A stretch of 45,072 nt of DNA, taken from assembly GCA_012517855.1 (NCBI GenBank), contig JAAYUD010000070.1:1-45072 (forward strand), given 5' to 3'. The notes under the pieces were generated by a model. That model was not told where the DNA came from, searched no databases, and saw nothing but the letters and a program-made list of their open reading frames with translations. The position numbers and the translations under genes were made by a program. This DNA comes from Bacteroidales bacterium (GTDB lineage: Bacteria; Bacteroidota; Bacteroidia; Bacteroidales; Bacteroidaceae). Below are positions 17,526 through 27,825 of the stretch, piece by piece. How positions within the stretch are numbered: position 1 is the first letter of the stretch; each line of letters opens with the position of its first letter.

Positions 17526-19634
17526 TTAACCCTTAGCTTTTGCTTTTTTGTCAACGGTCGATGATGACTTTTGGGGCTTTTCCACCAATATCCGCGAGTC
17601 GACTACCGTGACGTTGTGTTCGGTAGCAAGAAGCGGGTTGATGTCCAACTCTTTTATTTCGGTGGCAAAGCGGAGTAAGGTAGATAAGCGAACGATAACT
17701 TCAGCGTATTTTGCTTCGTTGATACCCTTCTGCCCCCGGGTGCCTTGGATGATTTTGTAAGCTCGTAGCGAATGAATCATTGAGTAGGCTTCGGCGTATG
17801 ATAGCGGTGCCAGACCAGAAGAAATATCTCTCAATACTTCGACAAAAATACCACCCAATCCGCAAAGTACCACGTGTCCGAAACGTTCTTCGTATTTGGC
17901 TCCAATGAAAAGTTCGGTGCCTTTCAGCATCGGTTGAATCATGACGGAAGTCGCATCTTTTATCTTCATCATACGGTCGAACTCAAGTCCTAAGTGCTCT
18001 TCGCTATTTATATTGAGAGTTACGCCTCCTACATCGCTTTTGTGTACAGGACCTACCACCTTGGCTACAACGGGGAAGCCCGTTTTCTTGGCAAAAGCAA
18101 CAGCATCTTCTTTTTTGTTCGTTACAAATTCCGGAACGGTAGGTATGCCCGCGGCATGGAGCAATTCGGTTACTTTCTTTGGTTCGATATAGCCGTTGTC
18201 ATTGATGGAATCTATTATCTCTCTGATGCGGGGAACGTCTACCCCAAACAACTCTATTTCTGGAGAAGCAGGTTTCGGCGTTTGCATGATTCGTGTCAAG
18301 GCTGTAGCCAATGTTACTTCATCGCTGAAGTTGACGTGTCCTTTTTTTAAGAATTCGGCAACTTCGGGCCCTGCGGTATGGAGTGACGGTAATATGGGGA
18401 AGATAGGCTTTTTGCATTCCGAAATCTTCTTGTGGAGTACATCATAAGCTTCGTATAGTGTTACCAATCCCGGTGTACCGAAGATTACCATAATGGCGTC
18501 AATGTTTTCAAATTTGTTTTCGCAGTAATCAATCGCAATACCTAGCTGTTCGGGCGTCCCGGTAGCCAATATATCAATAGGATTGCTTACCGAGGCTCCC
18601 GGAAACAATTTGTCTTTAAGTTCTTCGGCAATGGCTTCATCAAGTTTCGGCACATTCAGTCCACCCTTAGATAGTGCGTCGGTCAGCATTACGCCAGGGC
18701 CGCCGGCATGGGTTACGATGGCGAAATTCTTGCCTTCGAAAGGGGGTAATGTCAGTATACAACCTACCGTTGTAAGTTCTTCGCGAGAGAAACAGCGCAC
18801 AATACCTGCCTTACGAAACAACGCTTCGACTGCCGAATCGGAGCTGGCAATGGCGCCGGTATGCGAAGAGGCGGCACGGCTTCCACTTTCTGAGCTGCCT
18901 GCCTTGATAGCGGCAATGCGACATCCTTTTCTAATGAGTGAAGAGGCATGGAATAATAATTTGTCGGGATCTTTGATGCTTTCGATATATAGTAATTTTA
19001 CATTCGAATCTTCTCCATGTCTATAGTTTTCGTCCATGTACTGAAGCACATCTTCCACACCTATTTGCTTCCCATTGCCTACGCTCCACACTGAATTGAA
19101 CTGCAGACCTTTGATGACAGCCGATTCGAGAATAAATACCGCTGTAGCACCCGAACTTGAGATGAAGTCGACGCCTTTTGGATTCAGATTTGGAATGGGT
19201 TTGGTGAAGACACTGTGATGCCACATATTGAGTAGCCCTATACAGTTTGGCCCAATGAGCGAGGCGCCATATTTATTGCAGGTGTCCAGAATGTGTTCTT
19301 CCAATAATAAACCTTCGTGGGTCTCTTCGCCAAAGCCGGCCGAGATAATGATAAATGCCTTTGTGCTTTTTGCCGAGGCAAGAATATCAACCACTCCTGT
19401 ACACATTTTAGCAGGAATAACCAATATGGCAAGATCGGTAGGAGGAATGTCATTTGCATCGTGAAAAGCTTTGATCCCTTGAATTTCGTCTTCTTTGGGA
19501 TTCACCACGCGAAGGATTCCTTTGTATCCGCCGCTAATTAAATTGCGAACGACTGCACCGCCCGGTTTGTGAACATTATTGGATGCACCTACCACAACGA
19601 TACTCTTAGGTTGTAATAATTGGGTTGTAATCAT
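17526..19634 (-). CDS. ADP-forming acetyl/acyl-CoA synthetase, fused alpha-beta
   Basis: A 702-residue NDP-forming acyl-CoA synthetase that interconverts acyl-CoA, ADP and phosphate with the free acid, CoA and ATP. Domain order: CoA-binding Rossmann domain (about 5-135, SIVVVGASNNVHKPGG and LIGPNCIGLLN), two succinyl-CoA-ligase-like domains with the phosphorylated His258 in SSHTGAIA, and a C-terminal ATP-grasp domain (about 480-690, TGFPVVAKVVGP, KSDVGGV, LDINPLLA). It is a fused single chain, as in many bacteria and unlike the two-subunit archaeal enzyme. Substrate is not decided by sequence; acetate or other short acids fit fermentative metabolism. A TACTTTTG box lies upstream and a terminator follows, so it is monocistronic. 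Confidence 0.93.
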   Translation of the reverse strand: MITTQLLQPKSIVVVGASNNVHKPGGAVVRNLISGGYKGILRVVNPKEDEIQGIKAFHDANDIPPTDLAILVIPAKMCTGVVDILASAKSTKAFIIISAGFGEETHEGLLLEEHILDTCNKYGASLIGPNCIGLLNMWHHSVFTKPIPNLNPKGVDFISSSGATAVFILESAVIKGLQFNSVWSVGNGKQIGVEDVLQYMDENYRHGEDSNVKLLYIESIKDPDKLLFHASSLIRKGCRIAAIKAGSSESGSRAASSHTGAIASSDSAVEALFRKAGIVRCFSREELTTVGCILTLPPFEGKNFAIVTHAGGPGVMLTDALSKGGLNVPKLDEAIAEELKDKLFPGASVSNPIDILATGTPEQLGIAIDYCENKFENIDAIMVIFGTPGLVTLYEAYDVLHKKISECKKPIFPILPSLHTAGPEVAEFLKKGHVNFSDEVTLATALTRIMQTPKPASPEIELFGVDVPRIREIIDSINDNGYIEPKKVTELLHAAGIPTVPEFVTNKKEDAVAFAKKTGFPVVAKVVGPVHKSDVGGVTLNINSEEHLGLEFDRMMKIKDATSVMIQPMLKGTELFIGAKYEERFGHVVLCGLGGIFVEVLRDISSGLAPLSYAEAYSMIHSLRAYKIIQGTRGQKGINEAKYAEVIVRLSTLLRFATEIKELDINPLLATEHNVTVVDSRILVEKPQKSSSTVDKKAKAKG

Positions 19635-19662
19635 AGTATTTACTATCTATTTGTTATTTATG

Positions 19663-19670
19663 CAAAAGTA
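19663..19670 (-). promoter_or_regulatory. Promoter -7 box of the acyl-CoA synthetase gene
   Basis: On the minus strand TACTTTTG matches TAnnTTTG and lies 29 bases upstream of the start codon. No good -33 TTTG was seen. Confidence 0.5.
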
Positions 19671-19730
19671 TAAAACCTTTCGGAGATGAAGAAGTATTTT
19701 GTGCATATTTTATCAAAAGGATATAAAAAA

Positions 19731-19762
19731 CTGTAGCCGTACCATTTACGGTACGGCTACAG
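19731..19762 (-). terminator. Terminator of the second SusC/D-esterase operon
   Basis: Perfect 13-bp stem CTGTAGCCGTACC / GGTACGGCTACAG (plus positions 19731-19743 and 19750-19762) with a 6-base loop, followed on the minus strand by six T residues. It lies about 35 bases past the last esterase gene. Confidence 0.93.
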
Positions 19763-19796
19763 CCAACAAACTTTTGCCTTATAAAGAATCTAACGT

Positions 19797-21011
<1,215 letters not shown>

Positions 21012-21893
21012 TTATTTAGTATAAAAATTTCTTGATGTAAAATGGAGACAGGTATAAAGTGCCGAATGCCAATATTCCCATTCGTGTTGTCCGTCTCGAA
21101 CTCTGAATTCGCAAGGAATGTGAGCGTTGCGCATGGCTTGATAGAATTCAATATTGCGGTCCAATAGAAAATCATCATCTCCGCAATCGACAAACCATTT
21201 GACACTACGCAGTTCTTGCTTGACCGTCTCCGTAGCATTCAATACATACTTAATGCAACTGTTGTCTCTCACCGATTTGGTTAGAATGCCTATTTTTGTA
21301 TTGATAGGAGGATCTTTGGATGTGTCTCTATCGGGAATATCGACCAATGCACTCATGGCATAGCATGAAGAGAACATGTCCGAATGATGTTGGGCATACA
21401 TTGCACATCCTCCTCCGCCCATTGATAAACCGGCGATAGCCCGATGCCCTTTGTCGGCAATAACTCTATAAGTTTGTTCTATATAGGGTATGAATTCTTT
21501 ATAGAAAAATGTTTCGTATTGCCAACCCGGCATATTGAAATAACCATTCCATGCGCCGGCTTGTATACTGCCTCCTGCGTTTGGACTTACAATGATCATT
21601 TCGCAAGCTTCTCCCGATCTCATTAGAAGGTCTGCCACATCTTTTACATGCCCACGTAGAAACCAAGCGTCTTGTGTATCTGACATACCATGCAGTAAAT
21701 AGAGAATAGGATATTTCTTATCGCTATTCACATTATAGCTCTTGGGTAGGTAGATATTAAATTTCCGATAGCAATTTAGTGCTTTGCTATAAATGGAATC
21801 GCAGACAATTTGGCTTTGTGGCCCATTAGCCGGTTGTGGAAAACTTTCTATCGAAAGGAAAAGGGTGAATAATACTAACAAAATTCTTTTCAT
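21012..21893 (-). CDS. CE1-type secreted esterase
   Basis: Secreted alpha/beta-hydrolase of 293 residues related to but distinct from its neighbour. A signal peptide covers about the first 20 residues (SIESFPQ). The esterase D/CE1 fold begins near residue 25. Motifs: YPILYLLHGMSDTQDAW, nucleophile Ser157 in GLSMGGGG, acid-loop region DCGDDDF and catalytic His270 in DGQHEWEYW. There is no added carbohydrate-binding domain. It sits 15 bases after the surface lipoprotein gene and 15 bases before the second esterase, inside the operon. Likely de-esterifies (feruloyl or acetyl) a plant polysaccharide fragment in the periplasm. Confidence 0.9.
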   Translation of the reverse strand: MKRILLVLFTLFLSIESFPQPANGPQSQIVCDSIYSKALNCYRKFNIYLPKSYNVNSDKKYPILYLLHGMSDTQDAWFLRGHVKDVADLLMRSGEACEMIIVSPNAGGSIQAGAWNGYFNMPGWQYETFFYKEFIPYIEQTYRVIADKGHRAIAGLSMGGGGCAMYAQHHSDMFSSCYAMSALVDIPDRDTSKDPPINTKIGILTKSVRDNSCIKYVLNATETVKQELRSVKWFVDCGDDDFLLDRNIEFYQAMRNAHIPCEFRVRDGQHEWEYWHSALYTCLHFTSRNFYTK

Positions 21894-21908
21894 TCTATGT
21901 TATTTTAA

Positions 21909-22826
21909 TTAAATCACTGTTATTGTTCCCGTGTAGCGGGCAAAAACACTTCCGCTGTCAATGGTGATAGTATAAATACTTCCGTTTAACGTTACTTTTA
22001 TTGTTCCTGTAGTCAGATAGGTTGCAGCACTTGGTATATTATTGGTCATTGAATACCATCTGGAACCTGCGTCGTAGGTCCATGACTGGTATTTTCCTAA
22101 GTATCCTGCCGTAAAGTTTCCTATCGCTTCCGAACCGTTTACTACCGGTGTATACGTGCTGGAGGCAAGCGTCGATGAAGAGCATATCAAAGAAAGGTCT
22201 GCGTAATCGCCTGTACCTACTATTGTTGTACTCCAACCGTTTGATTGGGCTGTTAGTCCGTCGGTTCCCAAAATCAGTTCTATCGTTGTATAGCTTGCGG
22301 CGGCTGTTGCTTTGGCTGTTAATACTTGGGTAAGCATTTCTGGTTGCGGCTCTATATAGTTCAATTTACCGTTGAAGTGTACTCTTACTACTGACTTGTC
22401 GGACATTACTAGTACTCCATCTATTGAATAGACAAAATTGTCTGTTTTGGTTACGGTGATATTGGCATCAGAAATTGTTGCCGTTGAGTTGCCGTTGGAA
22501 TAGCTGGTATTGTCGCTTACGAAATTACCGATAACTGCTGTCGATGCTGTTGCAAAAGTGTATGTGCGGGCTTCGAGATACCAAGTATTTGAACAGCAGA
22601 ATTGAGCAGTGAAAGTCTCATTATTTGCACCGGTGAGTTGCACAGTGAAATAGCGCATTGATCCGTCTGTGCTCTTTACATCCGATAAAGATTTTACAGT
22701 GCTGAGGGTTACATCTTTAGGAATAGGATATTTTCCGGATAAGCCGTCAATGGCATTGTTTTCGCAACTACAGAAAAACAATGTGATCATCAGACTGAGG
22801 CTTATTAGTTGAAATATATTTTTCAT
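21909..22826 (-). CDS. Putative surface glycan-binding lipoprotein with two repeated domains
   Basis: Lipoprotein of about 305 residues. I start it at 22826 (MKNIFQLISL) instead of 22859 because this gives a normal signal with lipobox FFCSC followed by ENN. The mature part seems to contain two related beta-rich domains: both contain the pattern of an Ala/Ser/Thr-rich TYTxxxxxxxxxIGNF strand (TYTFATASTAVIGNFVS and STYTPVVNGSEAIGNFTA) and an I-TI-type C-terminal strand. No catalytic motif is visible. Its position right after SusD is the usual place of SGBP/SusE-like surface binding proteins, so glycan binding is a reasonable inference from context only. Confidence 0.75.
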   Translation of the reverse strand: MKNIFQLISLSLMITLFFCSCENNAIDGLSGKYPIPKDVTLSTVKSLSDVKSTDGSMRYFTVQLTGANNETFTAQFCCSNTWYLEARTYTFATASTAVIGNFVSDNTSYSNGNSTATISDANITVTKTDNFVYSIDGVLVMSDKSVVRVHFNGKLNYIEPQPEMLTQVLTAKATAAASYTTIELILGTDGLTAQSNGWSTTIVGTGDYADLSLICSSSTLASSTYTPVVNGSEAIGNFTAGYLGKYQSWTYDAGSRWYSMTNNIPSAATYLTTGTIKVTLNGSIYTITIDSGSVFARYTGTITVI

Positions 22827-22872
22827 CGTTTTGTTATTATTGGGAATAATTAAATGCATTGTTAATTAGAAT

Positions 22873-24420
22873 TTACCAACCGGTATTTTGTACAATGTTG
22901 GTATTTAGATTGACTTCGGTTGATGGGAAAGGTAGCAGATTGTTACGTTCCTTAAAACCGTATTTTCCTTCCGAATTGTAGCTTTTGTATGTGACGTTAC
23001 CGTTGGAGTCGAGTATCGGACAGTTGAGGCCTTGTGTTCCCATAAACTTTTCGCCCAATCCCCATCTTATCAAATCCTGGTAGCGTGTGCATTCGAAGCA
23101 GAGTTCTAATCGTTTTTCATTAACAATATCATCAAGAGTAATTCCTGTCTTTGTTGCAACTTTGGCCCGAGTACGTACTTCATTTAAGTCTTTATCGGCC
23201 AGTAATTGGTCGCCTGCATTGAGATTGGCTTCTGCCGCAAGCAATAAGACCTCGGCATAGCGCATCCAACGTATATTATTGTTGTCGGCAAAACCATATC
23301 CGGCGGCAGGAACTTCTCCTTTTTTTACTCTGATTTTCCAAGTGAAATAGCCTTCACTGATAATCGTTTTTCCCGAATTGACAGTGTTGCCTAGTTTGAC
23401 CATTTGCGGATATGTTTTCATGGTCTCGTTCAAGCGGTATCCGTCGGTGCCTTCTTCGGCCACAAAAGCATCATATAAGCCTTTACGTGGATTACAAAAA
23501 CCCCATCCCGAAGAATATACGTCCGATGAAATAGTCATGCAATCGGTACGCCAGCCTATCATTAGCTGATATAAACTGCTATTATCCCATACATTTGTAG
23601 CATCGTCCACTCTATTGCTTTCAAATACACTTTCTCTATTATTTTTATGATCATAAGCTAGTATATCACTATAGTCTCCTTGGTATAAGCCATAAAGTCC
23701 CGAATTGATGACTGCATTGAGTTGTTCGGCAGCTTCTTTGTATTTTTTCTGCCATAGATAGGCTTTACCTAGCAGTGCTTGAGCAAACTGTTTCGTCACT
23801 CTATAATTTGTGTTGTCGTCAATGCTCGATTTTTGTGTCAGATAGTTTGAATTGATGGCTTCCGTCAAATCCGTGTTGACCAGATTCCACAATGCTTCGG
23901 GCGATCCGTTGGGTTGATTATATTCAGAAGCTTTAAGTTCGTGGTCTACAAGTGGTGGAGTACCCCACATGGAAATCAGTTCGAAGTAGGCAAATGCTCG
24001 GAATACTTTGGCTTCCGCTCTCATTTGTTTCTGAACATCTGTTCCTTCGGGAATGTGTCCCAAAGCGACATTTGAAGCATAAATAATACCGTAGTACGAC
24101 TCAAAGACACTTTTCAAGAAGTCTTGTCCTGCGTCGAAAGTGTATTCATTTAGTGCTTCGAGTTGGGAGTTGTCTCCACGTCCTCCTCCACCTGCCCAAA
24201 AGTCGTCTGATAGCATGTTCTTTAGCATCTTATAGTTGTACTCCATACCACGCAATTTGATATAGATAGTCGTTATAGCCGTTTCTGCTTCAGCGTCGGT
24301 CTTATAGTATGTGTCATAAGAGAGAACGCCATGTTGTTCCATGTTTAAATTATCGCTGCATCCTGTTGAGAAAAATCCCAGCGCGATAAATAATATCAAA
24401 GTTATATATTTTGATTTCAT
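22873..24420 (-). CDS. SusD-like outer-membrane lipoprotein
   Basis: RagB/SusD-family protein of 515 residues with lipobox FFSTGCSDN at residue 21. The N-terminal SusD motif TDAEAETAITTIY, the central RAEAKVFRAFAYFELISMWGTPPLV helix and the C-terminal VLLLAAEANLNAG and VNEKRLELCFECTRYQDLIRWG blocks (each read as short pieces) are characteristic. It lies 36 bases after SusC and 46 bases before the surface lipoprotein. It should lid the SusC transporter and bind the incoming glycan. Confidence 0.96.
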   Translation of the reverse strand: MKSKYITLILFIALGFFSTGCSDNLNMEQHGVLSYDTYYKTDAEAETAITTIYIKLRGMEYNYKMLKNMLSDDFWAGGGGRGDNSQLEALNEYTFDAGQDFLKSVFESYYGIIYASNVALGHIPEGTDVQKQMRAEAKVFRAFAYFELISMWGTPPLVDHELKASEYNQPNGSPEALWNLVNTDLTEAINSNYLTQKSSIDDNTNYRVTKQFAQALLGKAYLWQKKYKEAAEQLNAVINSGLYGLYQGDYSDILAYDHKNNRESVFESNRVDDATNVWDNSSLYQLMIGWRTDCMTISSDVYSSGWGFCNPRKGLYDAFVAEEGTDGYRLNETMKTYPQMVKLGNTVNSGKTIISEGYFTWKIRVKKGEVPAAGYGFADNNNIRWMRYAEVLLLAAEANLNAGDQLLADKDLNEVRTRAKVATKTGITLDDIVNEKRLELCFECTRYQDLIRWGLGEKFMGTQGLNCPILDSNGNVTYKSYNSEGKYGFKERNNLLPFPSTEVNLNTNIVQNTGW

Positions 24421-24456
24421 TTCTTACTATTTATTAATCATTGTTTTCATATTTTG

Positions 24457-27400
24457 TCAGAAAGTAATACTTATTCCGCATACAACTTTTTTCGATGTAG
24501 GGTAACTTCCTTTATCTACACCAAGTGCAGAGCCTACTCCTGTAACTTCTGGATCGAATCCTTTGTACTTTGTGAAAGTGAAGAAATCTTCTAAAGAACC
24601 GTATATCCTTAGGTTACTGATGCATATCTTTTTCAATAAGCTTGTAGGGAGTGAATAACCTAGTTGTATTTGTTTGATTTTAAAGTAAGAGCCGTCATAA
24701 ACAGAAGCGCTCGAAGTAAAGTATTTGGACATATCGTTTGCCCCGGCCCGCGGACGAGTTCCATTGGTATGCGAACTGGTCCAGCGATCGGCTGTGAATT
24801 CTGTCAGTTTGTTGACCATATAGTCTGCTCTATCCAGACAGCTATAAATATCGTTGCCTTTTGAACCTGTACCAAATACTATGAAGTCCAGTCCCTTCCA
24901 TGCGGCTGTTAATGTGATACCATAAGTGAAATCGGGTATTCCTTTCCCTATGTATGTCTTGTCTTTATCTGTAATTGTACCGTCTTTGTACGTATCTTCG
25001 AAAGTCGGATCTCCTGTCTTTTGATCGATTCCTGTAAATTTGTATCCATAAAAATACCATGCCGGTTGTCCTTTCTTGAAGCGTGTGATAGCTCCATAAG
25101 TGTGGAAAGTTGTACCATCGATGGCATCAAGTGTCTTGTGCAGATAAGTAACTTTGTTTTTTAGTGTGGCAATATTGCCGCGGATACTATAACGAAAATC
25201 ACTGATATGATCTTGCCATCCAAGTTCTATTTCTACTCCCTTGTTTGTTATATCTCCTGCATTGACGGGAGATGCCGTATTGCCTACAATAGTAGAGGGA
25301 GTGATACCTGTTACGATTAGGTCTTTGGTCTTTTTTGTATAATAATCGAAGGATAAAGACAATCGATTATTTAAAAAATAAGAATCGAATCCGAAGTCTG
25401 TTTGTTCGGATGTCTCCCATTTTAGTTGGTCATTCCCGGTTGACGACGGCAGATAGCCATAATTATAATTTAAGCTGTTGCCGAAAGGATAGCTTCCTGT
25501 AGATGAAATGACGTTGTCGTAAAGGTAATTGCCCAATGATGCCGTCGAACCATTTTGTCCCCAACTTAATCTGAGTTTCAAAGTAGAGAGCCAATCATTT
25601 GTGCTTTTCATGAACTTCTCTTCCGACAATACCCATCCTAAAGAGAATGCAGGGAAGTATCCCCAACGTTTGTCTATGGGTAAAACAGAGTTGTCGGCTG
25701 CATCTGCGCGCAATGAGAACTGTGCAAGATATTTGTTTTCAAAATTGTAATTTAGACGACCAAAATAAGATAAATTCCTAGTATAGATGGGCTCACCGCC
25801 ACTGAGTGCTTTTGTTGCCGAACTGGTTGCGTATGCAAAATAGTAGAATAAAGGGTCATCTCTTTTGACGCCAAGGTCTGTATCAGAACCGGTGATAGAC
25901 CCGTTGAGGCTGAATGAACGTGTCTCGCTGTAGTGCGTACCAAGCATTGCTGTGATCGTGTGCTTTCCTAATGAGAAGGTATAGTTTGCAAAGTTTTCCC
26001 ATTGGAAATAGGTCGGCGTTGTTGTCGCAGCATTGACAGACATAAACTTCTGGTGAGAAATAGTATTTGCCCAGTAATCGTTTGAATAACCATAAGTCTC
26101 TGTAGCCGACAGAAGGTATCCTAAACGTGAAGTGACGACTAATCCTTTTATCGGCTTAAAGTTCAGGAATGTAGAGCCGTTGATATTGAATCCGCGATTG
26201 TCTGAAAAACTTCGGTCGCGCATGATCAAAGGGTTGAGGTTTTCGTTAGTAGCAAAGGGCGAAACACCATAATAATTCCCTTTTCCGTCCGAAAGTAGAG
26301 TTGCGTATGCAGAGCCGCCGTTCAATATTGTTTTCATATTGTCGGGCATATCGTTTACCGTATAAGTGGCTTTCGTCAATGGATCGAGTTGCAATACCGA
26401 TAGTAAAAGGCTGTTGTATTCGCTGCCTTCACTAACAGTGCGCATCTTGTAATATTCTATTTGGTTGTTTGTTCCCAGTTCCAACCAAGGCTTGATATTA
26501 TAGTCGGCATTGACCATTCCTGTAAAACGTTTGTAGATGTCGTTATTGCCTACTACCATACCATTATTATCCAGATAGGTCAGTGAAGTATAAAGTGATC
26601 CCTTATCTCCACCGCTCTGAAAGGTCAGGTTGTGTCGCTGCATTATAGATGACTCAAAAGCCACTTTTGTCCAATCTGTATTGGTCTTCCCGTCCCAGTA
26701 TTTATATACACCGGTTTCTGTGAGCTTTCCTGCATCAATATAATAATCAATGTATTGTTCGGAATTCATCACCTTTGGAACTTTGCTCAGGCTCTGAGAC
26801 GTGAGTTGAAAATCGTAGGTGATTTTCCCATTCCCTTTGCCTTTCTTTGTTGTAATCAGAACGACACCATTTCCAGCTCTAGAACCGTAGATGGCTGCCG
26901 AAGCAGCATCTTTCAATACTTCCATAGACTCGATGTCATTTGGATCAATGCCGCTTATATCGCTACTAATACGACCATCGACAACGAAGAGGGGATCGCT
27001 GCTACCGTTGGAACTGATACCGCGGATGCGAATAGTGGGAGAAGAACCGGGACGTGCCGATGCAGACAGTACTTCGACGCCGGCAGTTTTGCCCTGTAGC
27101 GCTTGGCCGGCGGTGGTGATTGTTCGGGCTACCATATCTTCAGATTTTACTTGCGATACCGAACCGGTAAGTGAGCTCCTCTTTTGTACTCCATAACCTA
27201 CAACGACCACTTCATCGAGTGTTTTGGTATCTTCGCTCAAGGTGATATTAAGGGTAGGAGTGTTTGCTACTTTTTGTACAGTCAGATAACCTACATAGGT
27301 GAATACGAGTGTTGCGCCTTTGTTTACTGTCAAGGCATAATGACCGTTGATATCGCTCATTATACCATTAGAGGTCCCCTTTTCCATGATGCTGACACCG

Positions 27401-27546
27401 ATTAAAGGGTCTTGCGTTTTTTGATCGACAATGCGTCCGCTTACTTTGAACTTTTGCTGAGCAAAAGCATGTGGGATGCACATTAACATGATAAAGACTA
27501 ATAGTGTTAGCCTTCTACATTCATAGCGTTTGATAGATTGTCCCAT
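24457..27546 (-). CDS. SusC-like TonB-dependent glycan transporter (second locus)
   Basis: SusC/RagA transporter of 1029 residues. A signal peptide ends at about residue 29 (PHAFA|QQKF). It is followed by a carboxypeptidase-regulatory-like domain (VSGRIVDQKTQDPLIGVSI), a plug domain (LDEVVVVGYGVQKRSSLTGS, IRGISSNGSSDPLFVVDG, VLKDAASAAIYGSRAGNGV) and a full barrel. It is the first gene of a five-gene operon with SusD, a surface lipoprotein and two esterases, and is divergent from the HTCS gene at 27826. It is unlike the SusC at 2.0-5.1 kb outside the shared motifs, so it is not a recent duplicate. Confidence 0.96.
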   Translation of the reverse strand: MGQSIKRYECRRLTLLVFIMLMCIPHAFAQQKFKVSGRIVDQKTQDPLIGVSIMEKGTSNGIMSDINGHYALTVNKGATLVFTYVGYLTVQKVANTPTLNITLSEDTKTLDEVVVVGYGVQKRSSLTGSVSQVKSEDMVARTITTAGQALQGKTAGVEVLSASARPGSSPTIRIRGISSNGSSDPLFVVDGRISSDISGIDPNDIESMEVLKDAASAAIYGSRAGNGVVLITTKKGKGNGKITYDFQLTSQSLSKVPKVMNSEQYIDYYIDAGKLTETGVYKYWDGKTNTDWTKVAFESSIMQRHNLTFQSGGDKGSLYTSLTYLDNNGMVVGNNDIYKRFTGMVNADYNIKPWLELGTNNQIEYYKMRTVSEGSEYNSLLLSVLQLDPLTKATYTVNDMPDNMKTILNGGSAYATLLSDGKGNYYGVSPFATNENLNPLIMRDRSFSDNRGFNINGSTFLNFKPIKGLVVTSRLGYLLSATETYGYSNDYWANTISHQKFMSVNAATTTPTYFQWENFANYTFSLGKHTITAMLGTHYSETRSFSLNGSITGSDTDLGVKRDDPLFYYFAYATSSATKALSGGEPIYTRNLSYFGRLNYNFENKYLAQFSLRADAADNSVLPIDKRWGYFPAFSLGWVLSEEKFMKSTNDWLSTLKLRLSWGQNGSTASLGNYLYDNVISSTGSYPFGNSLNYNYGYLPSSTGNDQLKWETSEQTDFGFDSYFLNNRLSLSFDYYTKKTKDLIVTGITPSTIVGNTASPVNAGDITNKGVEIELGWQDHISDFRYSIRGNIATLKNKVTYLHKTLDAIDGTTFHTYGAITRFKKGQPAWYFYGYKFTGIDQKTGDPTFEDTYKDGTITDKDKTYIGKGIPDFTYGITLTAAWKGLDFIVFGTGSKGNDIYSCLDRADYMVNKLTEFTADRWTSSHTNGTRPRAGANDMSKYFTSSASVYDGSYFKIKQIQLGYSLPTSLLKKICISNLRIYGSLEDFFTFTKYKGFDPEVTGVGSALGVDKGSYPTSKKVVCGISITF

Positions 27547-27825
27547 TTGGCATTTTGAATTTTTAGGTTAATGGATAAGAATTCATAGTGTTTTTCTAGC
27601 TATGTATTCCATTTGTTTTAGTACTCCAAAATTAGGCTTATTTATCTGTATGAGTTTTCCGAAACGTTCAAATGTGTTTCATATCTGTTTTCCGGATTTG
27701 CCAATCTGTTCAAAATATTATCGATTTTATCAAAACGTGTTGAACAACACAATAATTACAATCCGTTTTGGGTAGTATGCAAGGGTTATTTCATTATTTT
27801 TGTGAATGCTTAACTGCTATTTATT
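27547..27825. promoter_or_regulatory. Divergent promoter region of SusC operon and HTCS
   Basis: Minus strand: TAATTTTG (plus 27627-27634) fits the -7 consensus for the SusC operon, about 80 bases before the start. Plus strand: TATTTTTG (27795-27802) with TTTG at 27767-27770 fits the HTCS promoter, although the 24-base spacer is longer than usual. Between them ATCTGTT occurs twice in direct orientation (27683-27689 and 27704-27710), 21 bases apart, upstream of the SusC box where an activator would bind. Confidence 0.5.
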
